Positions 36,873 through 48,787 of a stretch of DNA of 64,000 bases are shown piece by piece. The notes beneath the pieces were generated by a model that saw only the letters and a program-made list of their open reading frames with translations, ran no database searches and had not been told where the DNA came from. The stretch is from Rotaria macrura (Eukaryota > Rotifera > Eurotatoria > Philodinida > Philodinidae): the NCBI GenBank assembly GCA_900239685.1, contig OENT01000141.1, forward strand, positions 124,001-188,000. The letters run 5' to 3'. Positions within the stretch are counted from its first letter, which is position 1. Each line of letters starts with the position of its first letter. The translations under genes and the position numbers were made by a program.

Positions 36873-38942
36873 ATGGATAATCTAGGCTATCACCCGAAAA
36901 GTTACGGTTTCATGAGAGAAGTAAAAACATATTCTACACGACGAATTGGTCAACGTTCCGATGATGATGATCCAAATTCAACGAACAAAGAGGACGGAAG
37001 ATATTCACCATGAAATACAACGGAATCAAATGCACCAACGGATAGATCTCAATCGCATTCGGCACAATATAGCGTAAGTCACACTATCATTAAAATGACA
37101 CACGAACGACAGAAATTATTTTGAATAGAAGAACGTTATTATTCTTTTTTAGAATGCTATCAGTAGATTGTCATTATAATGATTGCTTTCATGTCTATTT
37201 TATTTCAGCGAGAACAATCTGATGATGCGTTTCTTCGATCGAATGAAACTACCCGACACGAAAAGAAACAAATATACAATGATAGCGTGTAAGATGCACT
37301 GTGTCTCGTTTGAGTTTTTTTCCACGCATGATTTTCTATTTAGACCGATCTTATCAAAAACATCGATAGCTGGCTTATTTGTTGCTGGTGGAATTTTTGT
37401 GGGTGTTTCAATTTTAATTGTAGTATCCACCGTACTTGGAGTTGTTCTTACACGAAATCCTGTTGGTAAGAAACTACGAATGAAAATTTTCTACTAATAA
37501 GCAGTTAACTAGGATTGTTCTCTTTGTGCTTAATCATTCATTGACTACTTGTCTAATTCATGTACGATAGAATTCGTTTATTGGGGAAATTCTTTAAATT
37601 TTTGAAACAAAGAGATGTTGATGATATAACAGCACCTATGTGATTTGCAATTGCTTTTTCTTCAGTGAATATTGGTACTACAACAACGACTGCTGCTTCT
37701 ACAATCGTAACTGCTTATTGGAGTTTTGATAATGATGCGAACGATTTATATGAAACTTACAATGGTACTTTGATCAATGGTCCGAGTTTTACAAGCCCTA
37801 CTTATTTTAATTATGGTTGCAATTTAACGTTAAACGATTCATTGAGTCAGTATGTTATAATAGCAAGTCCATTTTTCAATTTATCGTACACAAGTTTTAC
37901 TGTTGAAGCTTGGATCTACGGTGCGACGTTTACAGGAGACATAACGATATTTTCTCAATGTCAATGTTCTACTTGTCAGGATGAATGCCTTTATTTGATT
38001 ATTCGACATTCGAAACTCTACATGGGTTTCCTATTAGATGATGTTATCGGTTCAACAACATTATCCACGGGGACATGGTATCACGTTGCATATGTTTACG
38101 ACTATTCGAGTCAAATACAATCAGTCTATTTACAAGGTGTTCTCGATGGCTCAAAAACTTCGTCTGGTCCTTACCTAGGTCAAAATGGAGCAATCATCAT
38201 AGGAGCAAGCAATTTAACTACTGCTTCGTTAAATGGCCTTATTGATAATATGCAAATAACAACAAGAGCTAAATCAGCTACCGAGATTCTTTCAGATGCT
38301 ACGGTTGTCGTTCATTTTTCATTTGATGGTGCCTCATTAACACAAGACATGGGACCTAATCAGTTGAATGGCTCATTATTAAATGCTGCTGCTGTCAGTG
38401 GGAAAGTTGGTCAAGGTTTAGCTTTTACTGGATCTACAACATCGTACTTTCAAGCATTTGGATTTTATCAATTATGTCAACCAAATAAACCTTTTTCAAT
38501 TGCCATCTGGGTTTATCCATATTCAGTCACTGGCGGAGTACTAATTCAGAAAACACAAGTGCAAACTGGATGCGTCAATTGGTGTTTTTCTCTGATGGGG
38601 TTTTCTACTTTCGGTCAAATTGTTTTGTATCTTTACGCTACTAATAATCCAGCGATCGTCGGTCCCATAATTAGTATTCATACTTGGACACATATTGTTT
38701 ATACATGCAGTACAACGAATGGTATGCGCCTGTACATTAATGGCCAATTCTTTGGCACTAGTGGATCTCTTACATGGACGGCATCGGGAAAGATTGACTG
38801 GCTCAACATGGGCTCTTATGTACCTAAATTGGCTGCATCGAGTTCAATAAGTGGCGTTCCTTATTCCGGTGCTATCGATGAACTTTACGTCTATCGACGA
38901 GAACTGACTGCCAGTGAAGTACTAGCTTTAGTCAATCCTTAA
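36873..38942 (+). CDS. Membrane-anchored protein with two LamG-like domains (copy A)
   Basis: Proposed exons 36873-37073, 37209-37288, 37344-37465 and 37666-38942. A hydrophilic cytoplasmic N-terminus (residues 1-95) is followed by one membrane helix (about 100-125, ending in LTRNPV), so it is a type II protein. A Thr-rich stalk leads to two concanavalin-A-like/LamG domains, each beginning with a WSFD or FSFD motif and ending with GxIDNMQI or GAIDELYVYRREL. Such domains bind glycans or proteins; the substrate is unknown. An in-frame TGA lies at 37011-37013 (codon 47) of the first exon, although the frame after it continues with similar composition and joins exon 2 in phase. The copy may be inactivated, start downstream (an ATG at 37216 with intron 2 retained), or carry a sequence error. 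A paralogue lies tail to tail at 39497-41253. Confidence 0.75.
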
Positions 38943-38967
38943 TGTCACATTTTGTTTCTTCAATTGA

Positions 38968-38973
38968 AATAAA
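38968..38973 (+). terminator. AATAAA polyadenylation signal of LamG copy A
   Basis: AATAAA lies 26 bases after the stop of copy A. Confidence 0.6.
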
Positions 38974-39420
38974 TATTTCATATTCTTTTTCATGAAAAGC
39001 TTCTACTATCTGTTTTCGCATTCAACAACACAAATAAGCATGAGAAATACTAATACACAGTTTGAAAAATATATATTTCTTCAATTACGGCAAGAAATCA
39101 TTGAATCAGAAACAGAAAATAGTGGTAGTAAAAATAGTTTTTTGACTGTTACATATTCGAATGTGAGATATCCCGCGATGATAGAATAATATTGATACTT
39201 CTATAATAACTAATGGTCAAAAAGTAAAAAGCTTTGCAATGCATTTTCAACAATTGCCGTATTAAATAAATCAATTTTTTTAAAATCAAGATTGAAGTTT
39301 AACTGATAGTTCCTACCATGGGAATGTTCCATTTATTTGTCTTATCGAACACAACAAATGACGATCTATTATTTCTACTTTTAGTGATCTAAGTTGAAGA
39401 ACACATTTCGATATAAAATT
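38974..39420. other. Spacer between the tail-to-tail LamG paralogues
   Basis: About 450 bp of AT-rich sequence holding the two 3' ends. A 65-codon frame at 38992-39189 is unsupported. Confidence 0.5.
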
Positions 39421-39426
39421 TTTATT
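39421..39426 (-). terminator. AATAAA polyadenylation signal of LamG copy B
   Basis: AATAAA on the minus strand, about 70 bases after the stop of copy B. Confidence 0.5.
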
Positions 39427-39496
39427 TCATTAAACAATTTTGTTTGAATCCCATACAATAAAATCTATAAGGTGACTCAATTTGATAAGCAGTGTT

Positions 39497-41253
39497 TTAG
39501 GGATTGGCTAGCGAATAAACATCCGTAGCTGACAATTCACGTCGATAGACATAAAATTCGTCAACAATGCCGAAATATGCTCCACCAATCGCCGGAGCAT
39601 ATGCACAAGTACCAAAATTATACCCCAATGTTAACCATTCAATATTACCACTTGATGAGAAAGAAATAGTTCCGGTCGTGGTATATTCTATTCCATTAAT
39701 ATACATTGTCTGACCATTGGTGGTACTATATGTGTATACAAAATGAGTCCATTGTAGAGCCGATATGAATGGACCAGCTATATTTCGAGCACCTCCATAA
39801 GTATGAAAAGCTATTTGACCGGAATACGTGAATCCCATCATGACATCACAAGTAGCAGAGTTCGCAGTTTTTGCAAATGACTTCATAATTAATGTCCCAC
39901 CGGAAACTGAGTATGGATACGCCCATATAGAAAATGAAAATGATTGCGAAGATTTACCAAGTTGATAAAATCCATATGCTTGAAAATATGATGATACTGA
40001 TCCACTAAAAGCTAAGCCTCTACCAACTTTTCCACTTACCGCAATAGCATTTGATAATGAACCATTCATTAGATTGGGCCCTGAATCCGATGTCAATGTT
40101 GAACCATCAAAAGAATAATAAGCAACTAGTGAAGCATCGTAAAGAATTTCGGTGGCTGATTTTGCTCTTGTTGTTAATTGAACATTATCAATATAACCAA
40201 TAAAGTAACTTGACGATAATGGTGATAATCCTATATTTATTGCTCCATTTTGACCTGCATATGGGCCAGCTGACGTTTTTGTGCCATCAAGGACTCCTTG
40301 CAAGTAAATTGACTGTGTCCGGCTTGAATAATCATAAACATATGCAACATGGTACCATATCGCGGCTGATAATGATGTTGAGCCTACAAGATCATTTAGC
40401 ATGAAACCCATGTACATTTTAGAATTTCGAATAATCAAATAAAGGCATTGATTTTGACAAGTAGAACATTGACATTGAGAAAATATGGCATTGTCACCTA
40501 AATATGGTAAACCGTAGATCCATGCTTCAAAAGTAAAACTTGTGTAAGATAAGTTGAAAAATTGGACTTGCTACAGTAACATATTGGTTGGATGCATTAT
40601 TTAATAATAAATTGTAACCATAACCAAAATAAGTAATATTTGAAAAAATCGGACTATTGACTAATGCACCATTGTAAGTTCCATATAAATCGTTAGTATT
40701 ATTATCGAAGCCCCAATAGACAGTATAAACTGTAGAAGAAGTTACGTTTGTTGAATTATTCAATACTAAAAAAGAATTAGAACAATCATCGAATGAAGTA
40801 CGAAAATCAATTCTTCTTGTACCTGTTGGATTTCGTGTGAGAACCACGACAATAACACTGGGTACGACAGCAATAGTTACCACAAGTATCAAAACAATAC
40901 CCGCGATCAGCAAATTGCTCAAAGATGTGCTAGAAGAACCTCTAATAATTATACAAATGAATAAACTAATGAGAATATTAGTAAAACAAAAACAGATTTA
41001 ATCGTACATGCTTGTTTTTAGTGATCGTTGCCCATAGAAATCTTTGGTTCGAATCAATTCGATATCTTGTTCAGAATTCTCAATACATACAACATTCGAT
41101 AATTAATATGTGAAGTAATTTATTGTAACTTACCACATTTTTGCTTGTTAAGCGCGTATTAGTCTGATGACTAAATGGATTCTGAAGGCTCTCATGCACA
41201 TCTCTGGGTTTTGAATAAATAACTTTTACTCCTCTGTTAGCTGCTACCTTCAT
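39497..41253 (-). CDS. Membrane-anchored protein with two LamG-like domains (copy B)
   Basis: Proposed exons in coding order are 41134-41253, 41008-41078, 40823-40941 and 39497-40765. The plan is the same as copy A: cytoplasmic N-terminus, membrane helix (LLIAGIVLILVVTIAVV) ending in VVLTRNP, Thr/Ser stalk, two LamG-like domains with matching motifs (YWGFD, QCQCSTC, GYIDNVQL, FYVYRREL) and an end in LANP, like LVNP of copy A. Relative to copy A the last exon carries one extra base near 40557-40566, in the stretch before LSYTSF, which shifts the frame; a T run there suggests slippage or a sequencing error. Without correction the product would stop within the first LamG domain. The N-terminal start is uncertain, because upstream in-frame Met codons exist. 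Confidence 0.72.
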
Positions 41254-44220
41254 TGGCTCTAGTAGTTTTTTTCTAAGCAAGTGATGTTTTATATTAGCTA
41301 TTTTTTTTAAATGTCTGTACATTTTATTCAGATATATTGAATGTTTCGATGTACTTCGTTTCTGTTTTACAAAAAACAATAAAAGGATTACTTTGAAGTA
41401 GCGTTTTCTTTGTCATCAACATCCGAGCGAACTTTGCTCATGGTATTTCTAGTGTTCAAATAACATCTTTTTTCACATTTGAATCAACAAAAAAAATGCC
41501 AGAATGTTTTTAACAGTATTTTCATCACTAGCAAGAAAATACACCGAAGATGTTTTACGTTTTAGTTACATAGTTTGTTTTGACGATCATGAGGAATCTC
41601 CGACCGTAATAGAAAACTCCGAAATATACTTATTGTTAATAGAAGGTTTTTTCAAGATGTTTACATGTAAAATGTAACTGATGTTGTGTATAATTTTTGC
41701 GCACGATATTGTATCAAGCTATGATTGATATGAATCTGAAATAAAATAATTCGTTGTGGCGTATAATTAATAATTATAATAGTACGTATATAAATAATAT
41801 AAAGAAAAGCATACGTTGATGGATATCCACAGAGGATAAGTTTCTGGATGAGCATGCGTGTTGATATGACTATAATAAAGTTTTGAATCCATATAAATCG
41901 AGGCTGGTTAATCGTCGACACTAACACGATCGAATTTTCAAGGTCTGTTGCAGTCTCAAATCATGTCATGAATCATTCACTATGTTTCTTTGTTTGTTTC
42001 TTAACTACATAAAATCTGGCAGAAACTATTATTTTTGATTGTGTATGTTTTGAAAGCTGTTAGTCGGAAAATCTTGAAGTTGATCAATTCTAGATCAAAG
42101 AAAAAAGAAAACATGATGTAACAACAGAAAAATTTCAAAGTCACACGTACCCTTGATTAGTTAGCGAAGTTATCTCGTGCACTGTTGATACTTTGTAAGT
42201 TTCAAATTTAAATCATTGAATATTCCATAAAAGCGATTATTTACAAAGAAATTTAGCATGGCAGCTACTGTAGCAACTTATAATGCATTGAGAAATCGTG
42301 TTCTCTTTGCATATAGTTAACTCCGTCGAGTAACGTCTTGTTAAACTCTTCATTGAATAATATACAAATCCTAGAAGTATTAGTTGATTCACTAATGTAT
42401 ATGGAATGATTCTCCATTCACCGCTCAAAATGATGGAATAAGCTTATTCGACACTTTCAAAATTGATGCATTCGTTTGTAGTCGTGTAAACGATGAAAGG
42501 AGTTTCTTCTCTATGGTAAAGTGACAACATTCTATTGCCTGAATATAACATGATTAACTGTGAAGAACTATTGTTAACGAGAGTTTTAGAATATTAACAA
42601 CCGTTTTCCAATGTCAATTATATATTCTATTCAGTCGGATCACTTTCGTTAGCACTTCATCGTCGATAAAATATGAACAGTATTCAAGATCTCATCAACG
42701 ATATCAACAGTTAACCTAGTCATCACATTTATAGTTGATGTTAGTTAGTTGCTGGTGCTTGTAATTCATTATGTATACTTTGTAAACGAACTGATTATGT
42801 TCGATTTCCATATTCCTAAACATATGCTAAACGTTATCATGTCGTGGGTATCGATGATTCTTTCATAGTAGCATCGTCTAGAATACTGTTCATGCTTATT
42901 GAATACTGTTGAATTCTCTAATCACAACATCGATCAAAAGTAATGGTACAATCAAGTGAAGGAAAAATTTGTTTTTTTTCTGTTTCCTTGTAGTATAGAT
43001 GAATTTCTATTTCCGGTCAGTAATGTTGATGTGTTCCAAGTGGATTGAATTAATTGCAACGCTGTATGAACACATGCATTTCCTCTTTTTTAAACTATTG
43101 TAAACATTATAACGATGTAAGGAATATTTAAAAAAGTAGGAAGCCTGTTGAGAATAGGATTCGCATAAAAAACTATTTACTTTCTATAGGGTTACGAAAA
43201 TCAACATTAGACGTGTTCAAAATCAGTTTTTAGCTGCTCTAAAATCTTTTTTCATTTTATCAGCTGTATACTTAAGTTTAAAATTCATTTTGATCGGTCT
43301 AAGGATAAAGTATTTTTCAAAAGCATTTCTTGTTACTACTTTTTCTTTATCAATTGAATGATATCCATCGATTTATTGTTTCATATGAACAATTTTCAGA
43401 AAATATGCCGGGGTTTATATAATACTCGATGAATTAGTTCGGTTTTCAACTTCGATTTAATGTGCTAGACTTTTATTGAGTGAGCTTCCTACAATTATAT
43501 CATCAAGAAAAAGAATCATTTTCCTAATCTCAAATAGGCATGTCAAATCAAAAGAATTAATATTTGTTTCAAGATATTATCATGCATGTTATGTTTTTCT
43601 TTATCGCGATTTGTCTGGGTCTACGAATGCTTGATACGGCAAGTTTCACGTGGCGAAATTTTTTCACGAGGATAATTGCAGCACCCATTTACCTACGACC
43701 TAGAAGAAAATTTATGCTAATGAATGGTGAAATAATAAGAGTTAGAGTAATTAGATGGTTATAGTCGTTTTAATTGAGTATGTGCTTGTCTGTGTAATAT
43801 ACTATTCCTTTGGCCTGCCGCAACCGGGATGGACACTTCGGGAATGTAACACTTCTCCAATAATCCAGGGGTTCTTTATTTTAGCTATTTAAGTGATTCC
43901 TAACAGTCAGAATTCTATTTTTTTCAACACTGTATTTTAGATGACAACTGTTTTACACTCTTCTGCCCACAATTAAAGTTGGAAGGATTGTGGCATCCCT
44001 GATACTATTTCACACTCATAACTCATGCTTTCACTAAACTTATTCTCATATACTACCCTCTCATCAACAACGATCTTCTGGCTTTCCCCTCTTGAAATCA
44101 TTGAGACACTAAGTTTGAAAATACATTTGTGTTTGTGTCTAGAAAGACTGAAAAGTTGAAGGTGATAAGAAAAATAAACCATTGCGTTGATGCCAATGCT
44201 TTTAACCACAACTATGAGAA
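41254..44220. other. No gene identified
   Basis: 3 kb. A 66-codon ORF at 43564-43764 with one hydrophobic helix and a basic tail, and a 111-codon minus ORF at 43973-44308 running into the MITE, are not recognised. The rest is AT-rich and featureless. Confidence 0.45.
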
Positions 44221-44228
44221 GTTCTATC

Positions 44229-44416
44229 CAGGGCTCCCCAGAGCCGATTAATATTGCTGGGGGTGATGCAACTTCATTTTCGCTTACAAAGAACCAGAAA
44301 ATTTTCAATGTCTCATGAAAAAAACATGATCATTTTCGATGATGGACTGGGGGAGAGGGGGTTACACCCTTGACTATCCACCCCCCCCCTCCCCATCATC
44401 GTTTGGCGCAGCCCTG
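44229..44416. mobile_element. Small hAT-like MITE
   Basis: A 188-bp segment begins CAGGGCT and ends AGCCCTG, a 7-bp terminal inverted repeat. It is flanked by GTTCTATC (44221-44228) and GTTCTATT (44417-44424), a 7-of-8 match to the 8-bp target duplication made by hAT transposases. It contains GGGGG- and CCCCC-rich subterminal stretches and no coding capacity, so it would depend on a transposase supplied elsewhere. Confidence 0.5.
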
Positions 44417-44634
44417 GTTCTATTTCTCTTAATTCTTCTTTTCTCTTTCTGTACATATTGAATGCACTATGAATCATAAGTAGTTTTGTTTTTCGTTTTC
44501 TTTCGCTATGTGTCTCTCTTAGAATGTGTCACGAGTTTATTACACCACGTTCATAGATAATTTGTACTTGAATAGATAGCTAAATCATTTTTCTATTTAT
44601 GCTTCAACCGTTCTACTCGAAACGATAAGGCACC

Positions 44635-47182
44635 ATGTCTTCTCTATTAACTTATTTTAATGACGATACTTTTCTTGATGGTACAGGTCGAGGTAAATTA
44701 TTATCTCGACAAGTTCAAGTTACATTTGAACAAAATATGAAGCCGCCAGATATGCCATCATTATCAGTTCATCAAAATAAAAGTAACAAAAAAAAACACC
44801 ATCGTAAACCAGAAATAGTTGCTATCGATGTAAAACTTCCGTTACCAGCCATTATGGAACGTCAAATACCTGTATTCATCCCATGTGAACAATTTCCATA
44901 TAATTATATATCATCGACTAGTTTATCCGTTCTTCATTGGCCAAAATATCACGGACGAAATATCTCATTTTACTTAAAGGATATCGGCTATTTCTCAACA
45001 GCTGATCGTTCAGATGCTAATCGTTGTCGAGAAGATTTTCGTTATCTAAAGCGACTAATTTATGATATTAATGATGCGAAACAATTAAAACAGATGAAAA
45101 TTGAATTTGATCTTAATATTGGTTCACCTTATCTAAATCCAGCAGAACCATCAACGTCACTTGATGCTTTGCTGTGGTGGATTTGTAGACATAAAACAAA
45201 TCTATTAGACAAAAAAGGACGGTAATTATCTAGTTATCATATTTTTACTGGAGTCATCAATGTAAAATTATGTCTCTTAATTCATTTTTCATAAAGATTT
45301 ACATTTGATTTTGTTGCTTGGCGTGGAACAATAAGAAAAATTATGTCATCATTATTTAGCAATGAAATGGATTGGCGTATTGGTGTCATTCGTTATCGTG
45401 GTGCATATTTTTTACATGTGTTTCATACAGAAACAGAATTAAGTGTTGAATTAGGGCAAACGCCGATGGAACGACGCATGTGTTATTGGGGACATAAATT
45501 TGAAGACTATCTCTGTTCAGGTATGTAATATATCGATATTCATGTAAAACTTTCTTTCGAAGAAATTTTTCCTACAAAAAAAGAATTATGAAATTAAAAA
45601 CAGAAGAGTTCGTCAAATTATAGAGAACTACAACTCTTATCTCACAACGAACTTCTGATTAGTTTTTATAATTTTCAAAAACTTTCAGTGATTCATCATT
45701 GATAACCGAACATTTCAATTCCTACGAGGTAAAACGGGAGATTATGCGATAACTAGAAATATCATTTCTAAAATCTCGTCTTCAAAATTATTTCAAGTTA
45801 AGCCAGTATTGTTTTTACTGAAGTTCGCTTTGATAAAGATACAAAATACGAAATAAAAAGATCAAACTTCGAAAAGAAATTTCGTATGTTCATTTTTTCC
45901 ATCATTTTATGCATATCATTTAAGTTTCAGTCGGAAAAATGGTTATTGAGTTTAAATTTCAAGTTTTCAAGAAAATAAATCCAACTGTTTTATCACAAGA
46001 ATGATGTAGAAATTGAGTTGACTCCAAAAATGACTATCTAGTCAAGAGAAAATACAATCTTTTTCAATGAAATATTCATCATATTCTATGAACCACTAAA
46101 CAAATCTACAAGTACAATGAAACATCTATTGTCTGCTTTCTGAATTTTCCATTGGTACTTCAAGCTGGATTGAAACTTTAGCCTAACGATCATAGCACAA
46201 TTTTGGAAAATTTCTACTGACGAAAAATCATAGAATTTTCCCAGGCTCTTTACTTGACTCAATACTAATTTGTAGGATTAGTATCGTAGACGATGATTTT
46301 TTCGTGAATTAATTTTTTTAAACATTGCCTCTCTTTTTGTTCTGACCTTCGTCACATAGAAACACCACCGTTATATCCATCGCCGAAGAAACTTTTCTCA
46401 CTCGTGAATTTAGCAACATTGGGTATACATTCACTTTTATATGGAAGTGAAATCGATGCATGTACACAAGATTCTATTCTTGTTGATGATGATAATCTTA
46501 ATAGTAATATGAAATCAAGTAAACCTTGCAAGAAAAAACGAACATTCGTTGAAATCAAAGTTGTTTATGCACAAAATATGCTTGAATTACATACAGCAAC
46601 GTAAGAACATAACAAAATTAAACATACATGATACAAGAGTGTACGTTTGTTATATTATTTAGCGCTCGTAAATACGGAAAATGGTGGTCGCAATGTTTCC
46701 TGACTGGTATTGAACAGATTCTTTTAGGTTTTCGTGATGACTATGGCATTGTTCGTCAAGTACAACCGTTGCTAGTCAAAGATATTGAAACACGTGCTGT
46801 AAAATTCTCTACATAAATATATGTTTATACACATTTGCAAAATGAAAAAAAAATGTTTTCTTTTATAGCGTACATGGAGTTCAAGTTCATTTTTATCGTT
46901 CCTCAACGAATTTTGTGACTTCGTTCGAAAGACAGTTACGAAGGATTATTTTGAAGATGGAACGTCAGTATTTCAATATAAATGATTCTGATTATTCAAT
47001 CGATATATTATTGATGTTTTTTTGTTTATTGAAGAAGCGTTTATCTGTTCTATTTTTCTCCGCAAGAGAAAAAAATTAAATGGCGCACCACATCTGAATC
47101 AACGTATCAGTTCTTACCTGATTGGTTTACATCACAAGATTTTTCATCATCTCAGTCAACACGAAAACCGGAACATAAATAA
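44635..47182 (+). CDS. DXO: DXO/Rai1-family decapping exoribonuclease
   Basis: Exons 44635-45221, 45297-45520, 46360-46600, 46663-46798, 46869-46963 and 47038-47182 give 475 aa (human DXO has 396; the extra is mostly a longer N-terminus with a Lys/His-rich stretch). Family landmarks in order are AWRGTIRKI, DWRIGVIRYRG, MCYWGHKFEDYLC, YGSEIDAC (metal-binding Glu and Asp), FVEIKV (the ExK motif), KWWSQCFLTGI and the C-terminal FLPDWF. DXO removes incomplete or NAD caps from RNA and degrades the body 5' to 3'. The last acceptor is GAAGAAG, a NAGNAG-type site, so starts at 47035 or 47038 both keep the frame and differ by one Ser. The second intron is 839 nt, the others 61-75. Confidence 0.9.
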
Positions 47183-47559
47183 TTCGAACAGTATTGTTTT
47201 TCTTTGTTCCCTATGTTTTTGTTCGACACGTCACTTGTATTTGTGCTGTTTGCATTTTGTTTCGATCTAGATCTATTTATTTGAAGTCTATTTAACCGAA
47301 AAAAAAAACATTTTGAAATGAAAAAAAACTGGAGTCGATGAATATAAAAACATGGCATTTTTAAGAAAAAATCACTAGACAATGACGATGTGTAGACAAT
47401 GTACTATTACAGCTACTATTAATCATGAAGTAGTTCAATGTGTTGAAGTTCCTTATGAAGACGTAGTAGGTTCAACAAATAATGCATTGAATATTTGACA
47501 TTCAACATGGTTGAAGGTTGTTAAGGAAAGTATACCTTTACTAATCGTCCAGTTATGAT
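47183..47559 (+). other. Spacer between DXO and the hAT element
   Basis: About 380 bp containing the DXO 3' end. No AATAAA and no gene seen; the short frames on both strands are unsupported. Confidence 0.5.
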
Positions 47560-47567
47560 CATCTAAA

Positions 47568-48779
47568 CAGTGGCGGATCCAGGATTTTCGAGAGGGGGTG
47601 GCGATTTCTAATTTTTTTTCAAACAAGCTAGTATGAATTTTTGTGAAGTATTTAAAAATGTATGCTTAATCTTTCGAATTCTTAATTTCGTTTTATATAG
47701 TAAATCACTAAATTTATGAAAACAAAACAATTGTTTTTCAGACAAATTTTCACAATAAACTAAAAAGCCAGTCGACGATTGGATTTTCCAAATTCATCAA
47801 TCACTGCCTCAATATTTACAGCCATATTTCGAGAAATACGCATCATTGCTAAGCAATTAAGCCTTGTTTCAGACATAGTCGAGCGTAAATAAGTCTTCAG
47901 TAACTTCAGAAAAGAGAATGATCACTCTGTAGTCGCTATTGTCACTGGTAGAGTTGCAAAGATTTTCAATAGAACCTTTATATTCGGATAAAATGCTTCA
48001 GGACTCGCAGCATAAGAATCAATTATTGTATCGGGTAAAAATACTTGTTCTTTACGCTTCATGTTGATTGTATTCGGGTTGCTACCACAAGAAGACGATA
48101 ATAACATGAAACTATCTTCTGAAACAATATCTGTCCATCTTTTTTTCCATAATACAAATTCAGCTTTGAGTTGAGCAGTTCAACAATGTAAAAATTTTTG
48201 ATAAAGTTCGATTTCTGACAACAGATCCTCATAAAATTTATCCGCAATATTTTTAGGAGCAAGACATGAAATAGCTGCTGTTTTTTAACATGTTCACTGA
48301 ATCCAAGCAGGCATTCCCAAATATTTACATGTCATTACTACATGTTTTAGATATTTCGGTCAAATTATATTGAAAAAATCAGATATTTCCCGTAAAGTTT
48401 TCAAGAACCCTGGCTACAAAATTAGGCTATCCTTGTAAAATTGAGTTTTTTTCGAGGTTTTTTGTTCACATAAGCTTTTGCTGGTTACGTTTCAATATCC
48501 AACTGTACCTGATCAACTGTCAATGGATGATATTTACGACTAATCCTGTTATTCTACTTCTTGCTATTGGTCATTCGGTCAGAGAGCTTTATTTTATTTT
48601 ATTATATATTCTGAACCGTATTTTCACGATAAAAGCTGAGATCTTTTGATTAAATAACGTATTAAAATATCTATTATATCATGCGTTGAATCATAGACAC
48701 ATTTTAAAACATTTCGCCGGTATTCTATCCTCAGGGGGGTGGCGATGGCCGGGTAGCCTAACTGGTGGATCCGCCACTG
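47568..48779 (-). mobile_element. Defective hAT (Tip100-like) DNA transposon
   Basis: 1212 bp with perfect 14-bp terminal inverted repeats (CAGTGGCGGATCCA) and a perfect 8-bp target duplication, CATCTAAA, at 47560-47567 and 48780-48787. The minus strand carries the remnant C-terminal dimerisation region of a hAT transposase: LPDTIIDSYAASPEAF near 48030, then LPVTIATTE, then SFSFLKLLKTYLRSTM and MMRISRNM (the family has the ERSFS...LRS pattern). The Arg of ERSFS is a TGA stop, and upstream frames are shifted. The catalytic N-terminal portion is missing, so an internal deletion is likely. GGGGGTGGCGAT occurs as a direct subterminal repeat at 47594-47605 and 48735-48746. The intact ends and target duplication point to a fairly recent insertion of an already damaged copy. 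Confidence 0.9.
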
Positions 48780-48787
48780 CATCTAAA

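Noticed and set aside
43973-44308. 111-codon minus ORF as a gene
   Set aside because: Its first third lies in the MITE and the remainder matches nothing.
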